Source: Paenibacillus ottowii (lineage in GTDB: Bacteria > Bacillota > Bacilli > Paenibacillales > Paenibacillaceae). From it: a stretch of DNA of 64,000 nucleotides. Every line of letters begins with the position of its first letter. Position 1 is the first letter of the stretch. This document shows positions 52,012 to 62,182 of the stretch, one piece after another. The position numbers and the translations under genes were made by a program. The DNA lies in contig NZ_VIJZ01000001.1 in NCBI RefSeq assembly GCF_006874425.1, positions 248,001 to 312,000 of the forward strand, read 5' to 3'. The notes beneath the pieces were generated by a model that saw nothing but the letters and a program-made list of their open reading frames with translations, was not told the DNA's origin and searched no databases.

Positions 52012-53787
52012 TTGAGAATGAAATTGCTAAAGAAACCATTATCAGTTGCATTATTATCTTTACCTTTACTTCTAGGTTCTCTAGGTGGAAGTTATGCGAG
52101 TGCGGCCACGCTGCCAACAACAGTAACTCCAACAGAACCGTCATGGGGGTATTTTGTAGATCATTATAAAAATAATAGTGCTGCTAATAAGACGGAAAGC
52201 TCCAATTCGACTCTCGGATTGCTTTCTGAATTTAATAAGCTTTGGACTCCTGGCGCTACCTGGGACACAGGCACCAAGCTAAACAGCAGTGTACTGGACG
52301 CTAATATTCAAAAGGTGATCGATATCGCTGCCCGTCGCACTGCCGGTGAGGCCGATGCGGCTTACTTGGATGATCGCCGAAATCAGAGCTACAGTATAAT
52401 CGACGGTCTGGGTTCGCTTACTGATATCTATCGAAAGAAGGCAGGTGCGACGACAACAATCAACGACGTCCCGGCTGATGCCACAACTAAAAAATATGAA
52501 GATGAGGGAACGAATGTAGGGGACACAAGCTCCAGTCTTGGTAACATCGTGAAACTGGTCAATACCTTGCGTGGGGATTACTCTACGACCAACCCGGCTA
52601 AATCTTACTTTAGCTATCCTCGTCCGTTCCGCTGGAGCGATAATTCAGTGGTTGTTCCCAGTCTGATCCCTGCACTCAAATCTGATGCTACTAATGATGG
52701 CGGCTTTCCTAGCGGTCATACCAATGCTGCGTATCTCAGTTCTATTGCCATGGCCTATGCCATGCCGGAGCGTTATCAGGAATTGCTGACACGAGCTTCG
52801 GAGCTGGGTAATAACCGCGTTGTTGCTGGTATGCATTCCCCACTTGATGTTATGGGGGGACGTGTCATGGCAACAGCGATGGCGGCTGCCATCCTGTCCG
52901 ATCCAGCCAATAGCAGCTTGAAGAAAGCAGCTTATCAGGATGCTCATACGCAATTGTTGTCCCAAAAGGGTACAGCCCCAGATCGATAAAGCAACTATGC
53001 CACGAATAAAAAGAATTATAATGAACGATTAACGTACGGATTCAGCCCAATTAATCCAACGACGAAGCCAATGACAGTGCCTAAAGGAGCGGAGGTATTA
53101 TTGGAGACACGCCTGCCTTACCTTGATAGCACACAACGCCGTTGGGTATTGGCCACTACAGGTCTTCCATCTGGATATCCTGTGCTTGACGATGCCGAAG
53201 GATGGGGACGATTAGACCTGTTTTCCGCTGCGGATGGCTACGGTGCTTTCGTCAATAATGTTACAGTCAATATGGACTCCTCCAAAGGCGGTTTCAATGC
53301 ATTGGATCGCTGGCGCAACCATATTTCTGGGGTTGGAAAGCTGACTAAAAAGGGCACAGGTACGTTGAAGCTTATGGGTAGCAATACGTATACCGGCGGT
53401 ACACAGATCGATCAAGGCATACTTGCAGGGAATTCGGAGACGGCCTTCGGAAGGGGCGCAGTTACAAATAACGGGGGAACTCTTCTTAAAAATAATTCTG
53501 GAAAGCTGGTTGTTAGCGGGAATTACAAACAAACTGCCAAGGGAAAACTTGAGCTCAACCTGCAAAGTAAAAATGATGTGCTCAAAATTAAGGGAACAGC
53601 CCAACTTAACGGGAAATTACGCCTGAATTTTTCTAATAAATATGTACCAGCTAGCGGCGCCACCATTATAACCTATGGTAAACGCAATGGGGCATTCTCT
53701 TCCATTGAAGCAGCGGGTTTACCAAGCAATTATAAAGTGAAGGTGGTCTATACAGCTAATAGTGTTCAGTTAAAAGTCACAAAGTAA
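52012..53787 (+). pseudogene. Secreted PAP2-type acid phosphatase with C-terminal beta-repeat region, split by an in-frame stop
   Basis: One continuous frame is interrupted only by TAA at 52987-52989. The first part (325 residues) has a signal peptide and all class A acid phosphatase motifs: K-x6-RP in KSYFSYPRP, PSGH in GGFPSGHTN, and R-x5-H-x3-D in RVVAGMHSPLD. After the stop the frame continues in register (SNYATNKKNYNE...) for ~265 residues, ending in an autotransporter-associated beta-strand repeat (GTGTLKLMGSNTYTGGTQI). A single-base change (for example from CAA, GAA or AAA) explains the stop. The shortened product could still be an active secreted phosphatase. Start TTG at 52012 after GAGG. 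Confidence 0.8.
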
Positions 53788-53807
53788 CCAAATAGGACAA
53801 TTAAAGG

Positions 53808-53875
53808 TGCACCTTTAAAATACACCGGATCAACTATGAAGTTATCCAGTGCTCATTCTGAAGGTGCATTTTTTG
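53808..53875 (+). terminator. Terminator after the phosphatase gene
   Basis: TGCACCTT pairs with AAGGTGCA, with an inner stem (CACCGGAT/ATCCAGTG), followed by TTTTTT. The upstream part overlaps the palindrome AAAGGTGCACCTTT (53803-53816). Confidence 0.75.
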
Positions 53876-53969
53876 TTCCCGTACAAAGCCGATTTCTCGG
53901 TGTTATTTATAGCCAAGGGTATAAAAAGGTCAAAATTTGACCTTAATGTAGTAAAATAATCGCACTGTT

Positions 53970-53983
53970 TGAAAGCGCAGTCA
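53970..53983 (+). promoter_or_regulatory. cre site upstream of the sucrose-type PTS operon
   Basis: TGAAAGCGCAGTCA fits the CcpA consensus except at one inner base, 80 bp before the PTS gene. Confidence 0.6.
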
Positions 53984-54063
53984 TGTTATTCTTAAGAGGC
54001 ATATTAGTCCAAGTTTTAAGGGTTCAGACTAACTAAGAGGAACAGAGGAAAGGAAGAAGACTG

Positions 54064-55470
54064 ATGAGTCTTGAAAAAGAATACGTTAAAATAGCCCAGG
54101 ATGTCATTAAAGGGCTTGGCGGAGAAGACAATATTATTTCTATGGCACATTGTGCCACACGGCTGAGATTGATTGTAAAAGACAGGGACATCATTGATGA
54201 TGAATTTATCGAAAATATTGATAAGGCAAAAGGGGTGTTTTTTACCTCTGGACAATATCAGATTATTTTTGGAACCGGTACCGTGAACAAGGTTTACGAA
54301 GCGATGGTCGGCCAGAACGTATCTGCGACATCGAAGGCAGAGCTGAAAGAGAAGGCCTCAACCCAAGATGATAACTTTTTCAAAAGAATGATCCGCGTTT
54401 TCGGGGATGTATTTGTTCCCATTATCCCTGCATTGGTAGCTACCGGCTTGTTTATGGGAGTTAGGGGCTTGGTAACTCAGCCTGCACTGCTTCAGTTATT
54501 TGGACTTACACCGGATGATATTTCTGCGAATTTCATATTATTTACGCAAATACTGACCGATACCGCGTTTGCCTTTTTACCTGTGCTGGTATGCTGGTCA
54601 GCATTCAGAGTGTTTGGCGGGTCGCCGATCTTGGGGATTTTGCTCGGACTCATGCTCGTAAGTCCTTCATTACCTACATCCTGGGATGTCGCTCAACATG
54701 TGAAGGAACCTCTTTTATTTTTAGGCTTCATTAAAATCGCAGGCTATCAGGGCTCCGTTCTGCCGGCGTTCATTATAGGGATCGTGGGAGCGATGATGGA
54801 GAAAAGAATCAGGAAATCCGTTCCTGAGGCATTGGATTTGATTCTGACACCGTTTCTGACATTGTTGCTCACACTGGTACTGGGCTTGTTCGTGATTGGT
54901 CCCATCTTCCATGAAGTAGAGGTTTTAATATTATCGGCAGTTACAGCTATTTTGAAGTTGCCGTTTGGCATTGGCGGGTTTATTTATGGTGGCATTAATC
55001 AGATTATTGTCGTTACCGGGCTGCACCATGCGCTCAACCTGATCGAAATACAAATGCTGGTAGATGGCGGCTGGAATATGGTTAATCCGATTAGCTCGGC
55101 ATCTATTTGTGCACAAGCGGGTGCGGCGTTAGCTGTCGGCTTGAAATCCAAAAGATTAAAAACCAAATCTATTGCTTACCCGTCTGCTGTGTCTGCACTA
55201 CTCGGCATTACAGAACCCGCTATTTTTGGGGTGAACATTCGATATGGCAAACCATTCGTGATGGGCTTGATTGGGGGAGCAGTTGGAGGATTCTTTGCAC
55301 GTATCTTTAATGTTCAGGCCACAGGCATGTCGATTACAGCTATACCTGGTTTGTTGCTGTATTTGAATAATCAGATTTTTCTGTATGCTTTCGTTTGTTT
55401 AATCGGTTTTGGTGTCGCATTTGCGTTGACGTGGATCTTTGGATTTAAAGAAAAAGTAGAGAACAAATAA
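54064..55470 (+). CDS. PTS EIIBC component, sucrose/beta-glucoside type
   Basis: A 468-residue fused permease. The EIIB domain (1-90) has the phosphorylated Cys in MAHCATRLRL (C29). The EIIC domain (~110-460) shows FVPIIPALVATGLFMG, PVLVCWSAFRVFGG, GLHHALNLIEIQML and ALLGITEPAIFGVN, as in sucrose/trehalose-type transporters. There is no EIIA domain, so a separate EIIA (often EIIA-Glc) must serve it. It imports and phosphorylates a disaccharide. First gene of an operon with GH3 and GH32 enzymes. Confidence 0.9.
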   Translation: MSLEKEYVKIAQDVIKGLGGEDNIISMAHCATRLRLIVKDRDIIDDEFIENIDKAKGVFFTSGQYQIIFGTGTVNKVYEAMVGQNVSATSKAELKEKASTQDDNFFKRMIRVFGDVFVPIIPALVATGLFMGVRGLVTQPALLQLFGLTPDDISANFILFTQILTDTAFAFLPVLVCWSAFRVFGGSPILGILLGLMLVSPSLPTSWDVAQHVKEPLLFLGFIKIAGYQGSVLPAFIIGIVGAMMEKRIRKSVPEALDLILTPFLTLLLTLVLGLFVIGPIFHEVEVLILSAVTAILKLPFGIGGFIYGGINQIIVVTGLHHALNLIEIQMLVDGGWNMVNPISSASICAQAGAALAVGLKSKRLKTKSIAYPSAVSALLGITEPAIFGVNIRYGKPFVMGLIGGAVGGFFARIFNVQATGMSITAIPGLLLYLNNQIFLYAFVCLIGFGVAFALTWIFGFKEKVENK

Positions 55471-55488
55471 AATTTAGTGGAGAAAATC

Positions 55489-57747
55489 ATGGACAACAAA
55501 ACATTGCTTGAAAAATTGAATACCCTTTCAATAGAAGAGAAAATTGGTCAGCTTATTCAACTGACCGGTGATTTTTTTGAAGGAGACATGGATACGGTTG
55601 TGACGGGCCCTTTGAAAAAACTGGGGCTAAATACGGACTATAATATTTATAATACGGGCTCCATATTAAACATTACCAACCCGGAAAAAATAATTCGATT
55701 GCAAACCGATTATTTGGAGAAATCGGCTCATAAAATCCCACTGTTATTCATGGCAGATATTATCTACGGATATCGAACCATTTTCCCGATTCCGATCGCT
55801 CAAGCATGTAGCTGGAACTATGAGGAGGTAGAGAATGCCGCTTCGATTGCCGCCCGGGAGTGCTACGAGGAAGGCATTCATGTAACCTTTTCCCCTATGG
55901 TAGATTTGGTGAGAGACCCTCGCTGGGGGCGGGTGATGGAATCGCCTGGTGAAGATACCTTGCTGGCGCAGAAATATGCCCAGAGCGTAGTGCTGGGAAT
56001 CCAGGGAAACAACTTGGAAGGTGGAGCCGTACCAGCCCATAAAATTGCTGCTTGTGTCAAGCATTTTGCCGCTTACGGAGCACCTGTCGCCGGACGGGAA
56101 TACAATGCCGTGGATCTATCTGAGCATGCATTGCGAGAATATTATTTGCCTGGATATCAAGCTGCAATAGAAGCGGGTGCCAAGCTTGTCATGACGGCAT
56201 TTAATACATTGAATGGGATCCCTGCGACTGGAAACGAGTGGCTTAACCGTAATGTATTAAGACAGGAAATGAATTTTGACGGTGTATTGATCTCGGATTA
56301 CGCCGCTATTGAAGAGCTAATCATGCATGGTTATGCCGAAGACGAGACTTCTGCCGCCAGGCTGGCACTGTTGGCGGGCGTGGATGTGGATATGAAAACG
56401 GCTGTGTACGCTAATCAATTGAAGAATGTAATAACTGGTAACGATTATATGCTGGAGCTTCTGAATGAAGCTGTATACCGTGTCTTAAAGCTGAAAAATG
56501 ATTTGGGGCTGTTTGAGGACCCATTCCGCGGATTACAGGAAATCGTTAAACGTTCAACCAGCAGCATTTTGTCAGACGATCATAAACAAGCGGCACTATC
56601 CCTGACAGAGGAATCTGTGGTGCTGCTGAAAAATGAAAATAATGTATTACCGTTATCAAGGGAAATGAAGATAGCTTTGATTGGTCCCTATGCAGAAGAA
56701 AATTCTACCTTGGGCATGTGGGCGATTAAGGGGGAGGAGACAGACACTATAAATTTGAAAACGGGGTTGTTACAGCTGGTTGGCCCCGACAATCTCTCGG
56801 TATGCAGGGGGAGTTATCTGCTGCCTGTTGATGCAAGGAAAACGTTCGATAAATATGCGGACAAACTGGCGGTGGAAACAAGCTCGGAGGAAGATCTACT
56901 GCAAGAAGCCATTAGGAATGCAAATGAAGCAGAAGTCATAGTCCTTGCCTTGGGAGAAAGTATTTATCAGAGCGGAGAAGGTGGATCACGAACGAACCCG
57001 GCGCTTCCAGAGCCGCAGTTGAGACTACTTCATGAATTAAGCTTATTGGGCAAAAGGATCGTTCTGATCGTATATAGTGGAAGACCTTTGATCCTTACCG
57101 ATGTTGCTGAAAAGGTGGACGCGATTATTCAGGCCTGGTATCCGGGCACGATGGGCGGAGAAGCGCTGGCCAATATACTGTATGGAGAAGTAAATCCGTC
57201 TGGGAAATTAGCGATGACCTTTCCACGTAGCGTCGGTCAGATTCCGGTATACTACAATGAGCTGAATACAGGCAGACCGAATTTAAAAGAAAATGGCTCT
57301 TACCGCTTTGCGTCCCGATATATAGACGAAGTGAACGAACCCTTGTATCCGTTTGGCTATGGCCTATCCTATACCTCATTTGAATACAGTCTATTAACCG
57401 TCAGCCAAAAGGAAATGAAAACAAATGAGTCAGTGGATATCCGCATTTCTGTATCCAACACTGGAACGTATGCTGGGAAAGAAACGATTCAATTATATAT
57501 TCGCGATAAATTTGCAAGTGTGGCAAGGCCAGTGAAGGAATTAAAAGACTTCAAAAAAGTATTTTTGCACAGCGGCGAAACTAAAATTGTTGAATTTTCA
57601 GTGGATGAAGACATGCTTAAATTTTATGGACGTGAAATGGAATATAAGAGTGAACCTGGCGAATTTGAGGTTTATATCGGTTCAAGCTCACAGGAAACTT
57701 TGCTAAGCTTTAGTTTTACTTTGTTACGGGAGGATCAACATGAATAA
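55489..57747 (+). CDS. Glycoside hydrolase family 3 (beta-glucosidase/xylosidase type)
   Basis: A 752-residue GH3 enzyme: N-terminal barrel with KHFAAYGAP and the nucleophile Asp in GVLISDYAAIEEL (~residue 265), a C-terminal alpha/beta sandwich (ALGESIYQSGEGGSR), and a fibronectin III-like end (LYPFGYGLSYTSFEYS ... GKETIQLYIRD). No signal peptide, so it acts in the cytoplasm on a sugar imported by the PTS. The ATG at 55489 has GTGGAG six bases upstream. It overlaps the GH32 gene by 8 nt. Confidence 0.9.
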   Translation: MDNKTLLEKLNTLSIEEKIGQLIQLTGDFFEGDMDTVVTGPLKKLGLNTDYNIYNTGSILNITNPEKIIRLQTDYLEKSAHKIPLLFMADIIYGYRTIFPIPIAQACSWNYEEVENAASIAARECYEEGIHVTFSPMVDLVRDPRWGRVMESPGEDTLLAQKYAQSVVLGIQGNNLEGGAVPAHKIAACVKHFAAYGAPVAGREYNAVDLSEHALREYYLPGYQAAIEAGAKLVMTAFNTLNGIPATGNEWLNRNVLRQEMNFDGVLISDYAAIEELIMHGYAEDETSAARLALLAGVDVDMKTAVYANQLKNVITGNDYMLELLNEAVYRVLKLKNDLGLFEDPFRGLQEIVKRSTSSILSDDHKQAALSLTEESVVLLKNENNVLPLSREMKIALIGPYAEENSTLGMWAIKGEETDTINLKTGLLQLVGPDNLSVCRGSYLLPVDARKTFDKYADKLAVETSSEEDLLQEAIRNANEAEVIVLALGESIYQSGEGGSRTNPALPEPQLRLLHELSLLGKRIVLIVYSGRPLILTDVAEKVDAIIQAWYPGTMGGEALANILYGEVNPSGKLAMTFPRSVGQIPVYYNELNTGRPNLKENGSYRFASRYIDEVNEPLYPFGYGLSYTSFEYSLLTVSQKEMKTNESVDIRISVSNTGTYAGKETIQLYIRDKFASVARPVKELKDFKKVFLHSGETKIVEFSVDEDMLKFYGREMEYKSEPGEFEVYIGSSSQETLLSFSFTLLREDQHE

Positions 57748-59131
57748 AAGCGACGCTTATCATCTTAAATATCATATTACTCCTCCCTACGGGCTATTAA
57801 ATGATCCTAATGGACTTGCCTTTTTCAAGCATCAATATCATGTGTTCTATCAGTGGAACCCCAAAGGAACCGAACATCGAAACAAATGCTGGGGTCATGT
57901 TGTTTCCAGCGATCTGGTGCATTGGCAAAGGAAAAGTGTTGCGCTAGAGCCTTCGGAATGGTATGACAAGGACGGCATTTATTCCGGCGGCGCCATAGTG
58001 CATCAGGAAAAACTGTATCTGTTTTACACAGGAAATGTAATCAGGGATGACGGTGTCAAGGAAAGCTATCAATGCGCAGCCATCTCGGAGGACGGGGAGC
58101 ATTTTCAGAAAATGGGCCCCTTATTCGAACATCCCAAGGGCTATACCAGACATGTCCGAGATCCCAAAGTATGGAGAGATCGGAATGGGAGCTGGTGGCT
58201 GATCGTGGGCGCTCAAAGAGAGGATTTGACTGGAGATACGCTTATCTACAAATCCACAGATTTGTCTGTTTGGGAATGCCAAGGATCATTTTTGGAGCAT
58301 GATCGTGAATTCGGATATATGTGGGAATGTCCTGATCTACTTCATTTTGCGGAAAATGATATTTTTGTCTTCTCTCCACAGGGTTTACCGGAAGCAGGCG
58401 AATATTATAGAAACCCTAACCAATCGGGATATATGGTTGGGAAATTTATGAATACAGGAAAATTTATCGGGAACCTTGCCCATTTTAAAGAGCTTGATCG
58501 AGGGTTTGATTTCTACGCGCCACAGTCATTTAAGGTGAATGACAGAACCATTATGTTTGGGTGGATGAGCGGCATGAATGAAGAAGCGGAGAGGGCTGTT
58601 CCCACCATTCAGGAAGGCTGGATTCATGCGCTGACTTTACCTAGAGAAATAGTGCTATCTAACGGTGTGCTCTATCAAAAACCATTGCCGGAATTACAAT
58701 TGTTAAGACTGGAGGGTGTGCATTCCCAGAAGGACATTCACAAAAATGGGGTTTGGCTGCTGCCTTCTTTGCAGGTGGAATGCATTGTTCATTTATCGAA
58801 GCTTACAGAAAACTTCAAAATGATCATAAGAAATGCTGTGGAAATTAACTATGATTCGGCAGAAAACAGTATAACCGTATGGAGAACAAACTGGTTGACC
58901 AACCAGAGGGAGTACAGAAAAGCAACGTTAGCCAATCAACTTGCAGACATGCAAATATTTATAGAAAGCTCAAGTCTGGAGATTTTTCTGAACGAAGGCG
59001 AGGAAGTATTTACTCTGCGGTATTTCCTGGAGGATACGGAACAACGCACTGTGGTACTTGAAGCAGGAGACAATGAAGGGAAAATTGAGATTTATCAGCT
59101 ACAGGAATGTGATGTCATAATCAATCCTTAA
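57740..59131 (+). CDS. Glycoside hydrolase family 32 (sucrose-6-phosphate hydrolase type)
   Basis: A 463-residue GH32 enzyme. The three catalytic acids lie in the family motifs: LLNDPNGLAFF (nucleophile D, near residue 22), RHVRDPKVW (transition-state D) and MWECPDLL (acid/base E). The C-terminal ~140 residues form the beta-sandwich. No signal peptide. It would hydrolyse the phosphorylated fructoside brought in by the EIIBC. Overlaps GH3 by 8 nt; terminator follows. Confidence 0.9.
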   Translation: MNKSDAYHLKYHITPPYGLLNDPNGLAFFKHQYHVFYQWNPKGTEHRNKCWGHVVSSDLVHWQRKSVALEPSEWYDKDGIYSGGAIVHQEKLYLFYTGNVIRDDGVKESYQCAAISEDGEHFQKMGPLFEHPKGYTRHVRDPKVWRDRNGSWWLIVGAQREDLTGDTLIYKSTDLSVWECQGSFLEHDREFGYMWECPDLLHFAENDIFVFSPQGLPEAGEYYRNPNQSGYMVGKFMNTGKFIGNLAHFKELDRGFDFYAPQSFKVNDRTIMFGWMSGMNEEAERAVPTIQEGWIHALTLPREIVLSNGVLYQKPLPELQLLRLEGVHSQKDIHKNGVWLLPSLQVECIVHLSKLTENFKMIIRNAVEINYDSAENSITVWRTNWLTNQREYRKATLANQLADMQIFIESSSLEIFLNEGEEVFTLRYFLEDTEQRTVVLEAGDNEGKIEIYQLQECDVIINP

Positions 59132-59178
59132 AACGATATGAGTATCTTTCACCTGTAGAGCTACAAGCAGGCAAGAAA

Positions 59179-59222
59179 AGGCTGTTCAAGACTCCGTTTG
59201 CGAGAAGAACTGCCTTTTTTTG
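59179..59222 (+). terminator. Terminator of the PTS/GH operon
   Basis: AGGCTGTTC pairs with GAACTGCCT (one mismatch) and is followed by T7. Confidence 0.75.
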
Positions 59223-59347
59223 TATTGGTCGACTGGATAGATTTCAGCTTGTGTAGGCATTTTACTATCGGTATAGTATGAGTATTAGAGTATATGACTG
59301 AATATAAATTACTGTTGATTACTCATAGCTGGTTACTGAGGTGTCGT

Positions 59348-60181
59348 ATGAAAAAAATATATGAACATATCGAAATAGACAGAAGAAAAATGATTAACCT
59401 CTTTATGTTTCAATCGACAGATACAGAAAGAGTCATCCCGATGCATTTTCACAGCAATATGGAATTAATCTATTGTACAAGTGGAAGTCTGAAGGTGTGG
59501 CATGAAGGAAAGATAACCATTTTGAAGGAAAAGGATGCACTGTTTATTAACAGCAATGTACCGCACTCCACCCAAAGTATTACGGAAAATCAAGTCGTTG
59601 TATTGCAATTTCCAGCTACCTTTTTTGCCAATGAACAAGTATTCATCCAATTAAACACGCAAGAGCGAGAAGTTGAACATACTATACTTTCTAAATTAAG
59701 AGAGTTGTTTATGGATATATATAACCTGCATGTTTCCAAAGGAAGATATGACTATATTTTAGAGCAAAGCCGAATTATTGAACTTAAGTATTTGCTTGTT
59801 AATCATTTTAGTCAGGCAGCAGACTTACAGCCAGAAATATTTAGTGAAAAGCAGCAAAAGATAAAGACCATTATGGATTTTATTAAAGAGCATTATGCTG
59901 AAAATATTAGCCTGGCGAAAACAGCTCGAATCTGCGGCTATTCGGAGGCCTATTTGTCGAGAATGTTTCATGAATATACAGGTCAGACGTTTACGGAGTA
60001 CAAGCAAGTTCTTTGTTTGGAAAAGGCAATTGATTTATTGGAAACAACGAATAAGCCACTTACAGAAATTTCTTACGAGGCTGGCTTTCCAAATGAAAAA
60101 TCATTTAGAAAAGCTTTTAAGGAAGTTATGGGCAAAACCCCTTATGAATATAAAAAATCAAAATTTGATCTGAGTGTGTAA
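59348..60181 (+). CDS. AraC-family transcriptional regulator
   Basis: A 277-residue regulator. An N-terminal cupin-like sugar-sensing domain (PMHFHSNMELIYCTSGSLKVWHEG; LFINSNVPHSTQSI) is followed by two helix-turn-helix motifs (SLAKTARICGYSEAYLSRMFHEYTG and ISYEAGFPNEKSFRKAFKEVMG). It is the likely controller of the adjacent PTS/GH3/GH32 operon. The ATG at 59348 has GAGGTG four bases upstream; the upstream ATG at 59294 has no site. Confidence 0.85.
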   Translation: MKKIYEHIEIDRRKMINLFMFQSTDTERVIPMHFHSNMELIYCTSGSLKVWHEGKITILKEKDALFINSNVPHSTQSITENQVVVLQFPATFFANEQVFIQLNTQEREVEHTILSKLRELFMDIYNLHVSKGRYDYILEQSRIIELKYLLVNHFSQAADLQPEIFSEKQQKIKTIMDFIKEHYAENISLAKTARICGYSEAYLSRMFHEYTGQTFTEYKQVLCLEKAIDLLETTNKPLTEISYEAGFPNEKSFRKAFKEVMGKTPYEYKKSKFDLSV

Positions 60182-60292
60182 AACTCACAAGTACGACCGG
60201 CATCTTGAGTTCATGCTCTGAAGTCCATTTTTGCCCAATTCCAAACCTATAATTTTATGAGTATATAAATTCATCCTATTTTTCATAAATAT

Positions 60293-60350
60293 CAAGGGGC
60301 TGTCCCTGAGTCGTTTTAAGACTTTTACAGGATAGCCCCTTGGTATTTTT
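60293..60350 (+). terminator. Terminator after the AraC gene
   Basis: CAAGGGGCTGTCC pairs with GGATAGCCCCTTG (G-U allowed) and is followed by GTATTTTT. Confidence 0.7.
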
Positions 60351-60375
60351 ACACTGGGTCAGAAGAGCTATGAGC

Positions 60376-60873
60376 TTATCGATTATCTACGGTCTCCGGG
60401 TACATATCATGATTCATCATGCGATGCTCGGCCATTTGCTCATACTTGGTTCCCGGTTTTCCATAATTTGTATAGGGGTCAATGGAAATGCCGCCGCGTG
60501 GCGTGAACTTGCCCCACACCTCGATATAACGCGGGTCCATCAGCTTGATCAGGTCATTCATGATAATGTTAACGCAGTCCTCGTGAAAATCACCGTGATT
60601 GCGGAAGCTGAACAGGTACAGCTTAAGGGACTTGCTTTCAACCATTTTAATATCAGGAATATAGCTGATGTAGATGGTTGCAAAATCAGGCTGTCCTGTA
60701 ATCGGGCACAGGCTGGTGAACTCCGGGCAATTAAACTTCACAAAATAATCCCGGTACGGGTGTTTATTATCAAAGCTTTCGAGAATGGCAGGATCATAAG
60801 CAAAAGTGTATTGTGTGCCTTGGTTACCAAGCAGGGTAACGTCGGTCATTTCTTCGGGTTTTCTTCCGGTCAT
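60376..60873 (-). CDS. queF: NADPH-dependent 7-cyano-7-deazaguanine reductase
   Basis: A 165-residue type I QueF. The catalytic Cys is in [15 protein letters not shown] (near residue 56), with the conserved [22 protein letters not shown] and the acid-rich [19 protein letters not shown] end. It reduces preQ0 to preQ1, the last free-base step of queuosine synthesis. It lies ~430 bp after queE on the same strand, behind a palindromic repeat and a terminator, so it probably has its own promoter. Confidence 0.95.
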   Translation of the reverse strand: MTGRKPEEMTDVTLLGNQGTQYTFAYDPAILESFDNKHPYRDYFVKFNCPEFTSLCPITGQPDFATIYISYIPDIKMVESKSLKLYLFSFRNHGDFHEDCVNIIMNDLIKLMDPRYIEVWGKFTPRGGISIDPYTNYGKPGTKYEQMAEHRMMNHDMYPETVDNR

Positions 60874-60926
60874 ATTGAGTGAGGCTCCTTAAAGTTGGTT
60901 TAGTGGTAAAAAGGTAGGGAGTTATG

Positions 60927-61095
60927 GTGGTGGAGAGGCCGCTCCGCGAAGGATTTGAGCTTCCGATCGCTGTTGAAATGGGATTCTTGCTGATCATTTA
61001 AAAGATGCATAGGTTAGAATCCCATTTCAAAGGCGAACACTATCGCTTCTCCAGCTTCAAATCCTCCGCTCCGCTGCCGACCGCCGTCATCACCA
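60927..61095. repeat. Long imperfect palindromic element (REP/MITE-like)
   Basis: ~170 bp folding on itself: inner arms GAAATGGGATTC and GAATCCCATTTC are perfect 12-bp complements around a 30-bp loop; middle arms contain CGATCGCTGTT and AACACTATCG; outer arms GGATTTGA and TTCAAATCC, then CGGAGCGG-type ends and GGTG/CACC. It lies between queE and queF and carries no ORF of its own. Confidence 0.6.
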
Positions 61096-61173
61096 TAAAA
61101 TCCCTGCTCGTTTACCTGTCGGTTGGGCAGAAGTGAGATTTCGCTCCTTATATTTAAAGAGCGTTATTTTATG

Positions 61174-61206
61174 GAGAAACTCCGTCCTCACGGACGAGGG
61201 TTTCTC
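61174..61206. terminator. Hairpin terminator between queE and queF
   Basis: GAGAAAC-TCCGTCC pairs with GGACGAGGGTTTCTC over TCAC; U-rich sequence follows on the plus strand (TTGTTTT), A/T-rich on the minus strand. It probably ends the queC-queD-queE transcript. Confidence 0.6.
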
Positions 61207-61303
61207 TTGTTTTATAGCTTTGAGGTGTCGAGGGTGTACTCGACTAATTTGACGTATCTTGTGTATCACATACAGCTTATATGGAATATATTGTATATGC
61301 ATG

Positions 61304-62182
61304 TTATACGCCGCGTTTGTTGCCCCATACGAGGGTGTGGAGCTGCGGGAGGACTCTTACATCGTTGAGTCGGGTATCGTCCATAACTCGGTCGATAAGC
61401 CATTCATAACGATGTAAAAGAGACTCTGCGATCTGTCCAGTGTTCTCCGTGTTCACATCGGGGTTACCCGTCTGGAGGAACAACGGTACGTGTGGATAGC
61501 GCTCGTGAATGGTGCGGGCATAGGCAAGATCGGTGTCATCGAAGATCACGACCTTCAGGCTGCATGCTCCAGTGTAGAGTCTGACTGATTCATCCTCATA
61601 TTGCTTGCTGCACGTTGGGATCGAGACGTTTGTCGCAGACTTGGACGCTCCAGCTATCTTTTGATTTGACAGACGGGCTACGATATCATCCAGCACGTCC
61701 CAGTTGGTCGTCATGCCAGAGCTGGGTGGCTTCGGGGACAAGGTCACCTCATCGATATCGTACAGCCATTCCTGCCAGCGGGAACCTTGGGTTTCGACGG
61801 CGATGGCCATGCCTTGACTGCGTAGCAGGGTAACTAGCATCCCGAGCTGTGGCAGCAGGGCAGGATTACCTCCGGAAAGGGTCACATGCGAGAACCGTTC
61901 GCCGCCGATGGACTGTAGTTCCTGCCATATCTCAGTGGCACTCAGACGGCGAATTTGATCTTTGGCGCTGCCATCCCAGGTAAAAGCGGAGTCACACCAT
62001 GAGCAATGGTAATCGCAGCCTGCGGTACGCACAAACATCGTTTTACGACCAATGACCATCCCTTCGCCCTGAACGGTGGGACCAAACACCTCCAGTACAG
62101 GAATAGAGGCTGCTTTAGCCTTGTCGGGTGTAGTCATAGGTTGGTGCGTATTTATGGTATTAGCAGTTATAGTATTACTCAT
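61304..62182 (-). CDS. queE: 7-carboxy-7-deazaguanine synthase (radical SAM)
   Basis: A 292-residue radical SAM enzyme. EVFGPTVQGEGMVIGRKTMFVRTAGC leads to the Cx3Cx2C cluster motif CDYHCSWC, and THVTLSGGNPALLP is a conserved SAM-binding segment. It converts CPH4 to CDG in preQ0 synthesis. The ATG at 62182 overlaps the queD stop (ATGAGTAA) with GGAGTGG eight bases upstream. An unusually long insert (~residues 190-225) separates the core halves. Confidence 0.9.
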   Translation of the reverse strand: MSNTITANTINTHQPMTTPDKAKAASIPVLEVFGPTVQGEGMVIGRKTMFVRTAGCDYHCSWCDSAFTWDGSAKDQIRRLSATEIWQELQSIGGERFSHVTLSGGNPALLPQLGMLVTLLRSQGMAIAVETQGSRWQEWLYDIDEVTLSPKPPSSGMTTNWDVLDDIVARLSNQKIAGASKSATNVSIPTCSKQYEDESVRLYTGACSLKVVIFDDTDLAYARTIHERYPHVPLFLQTGNPDVNTENTGQIAESLLHRYEWLIDRVMDDTRLNDVRVLPQLHTLVWGNKRGV

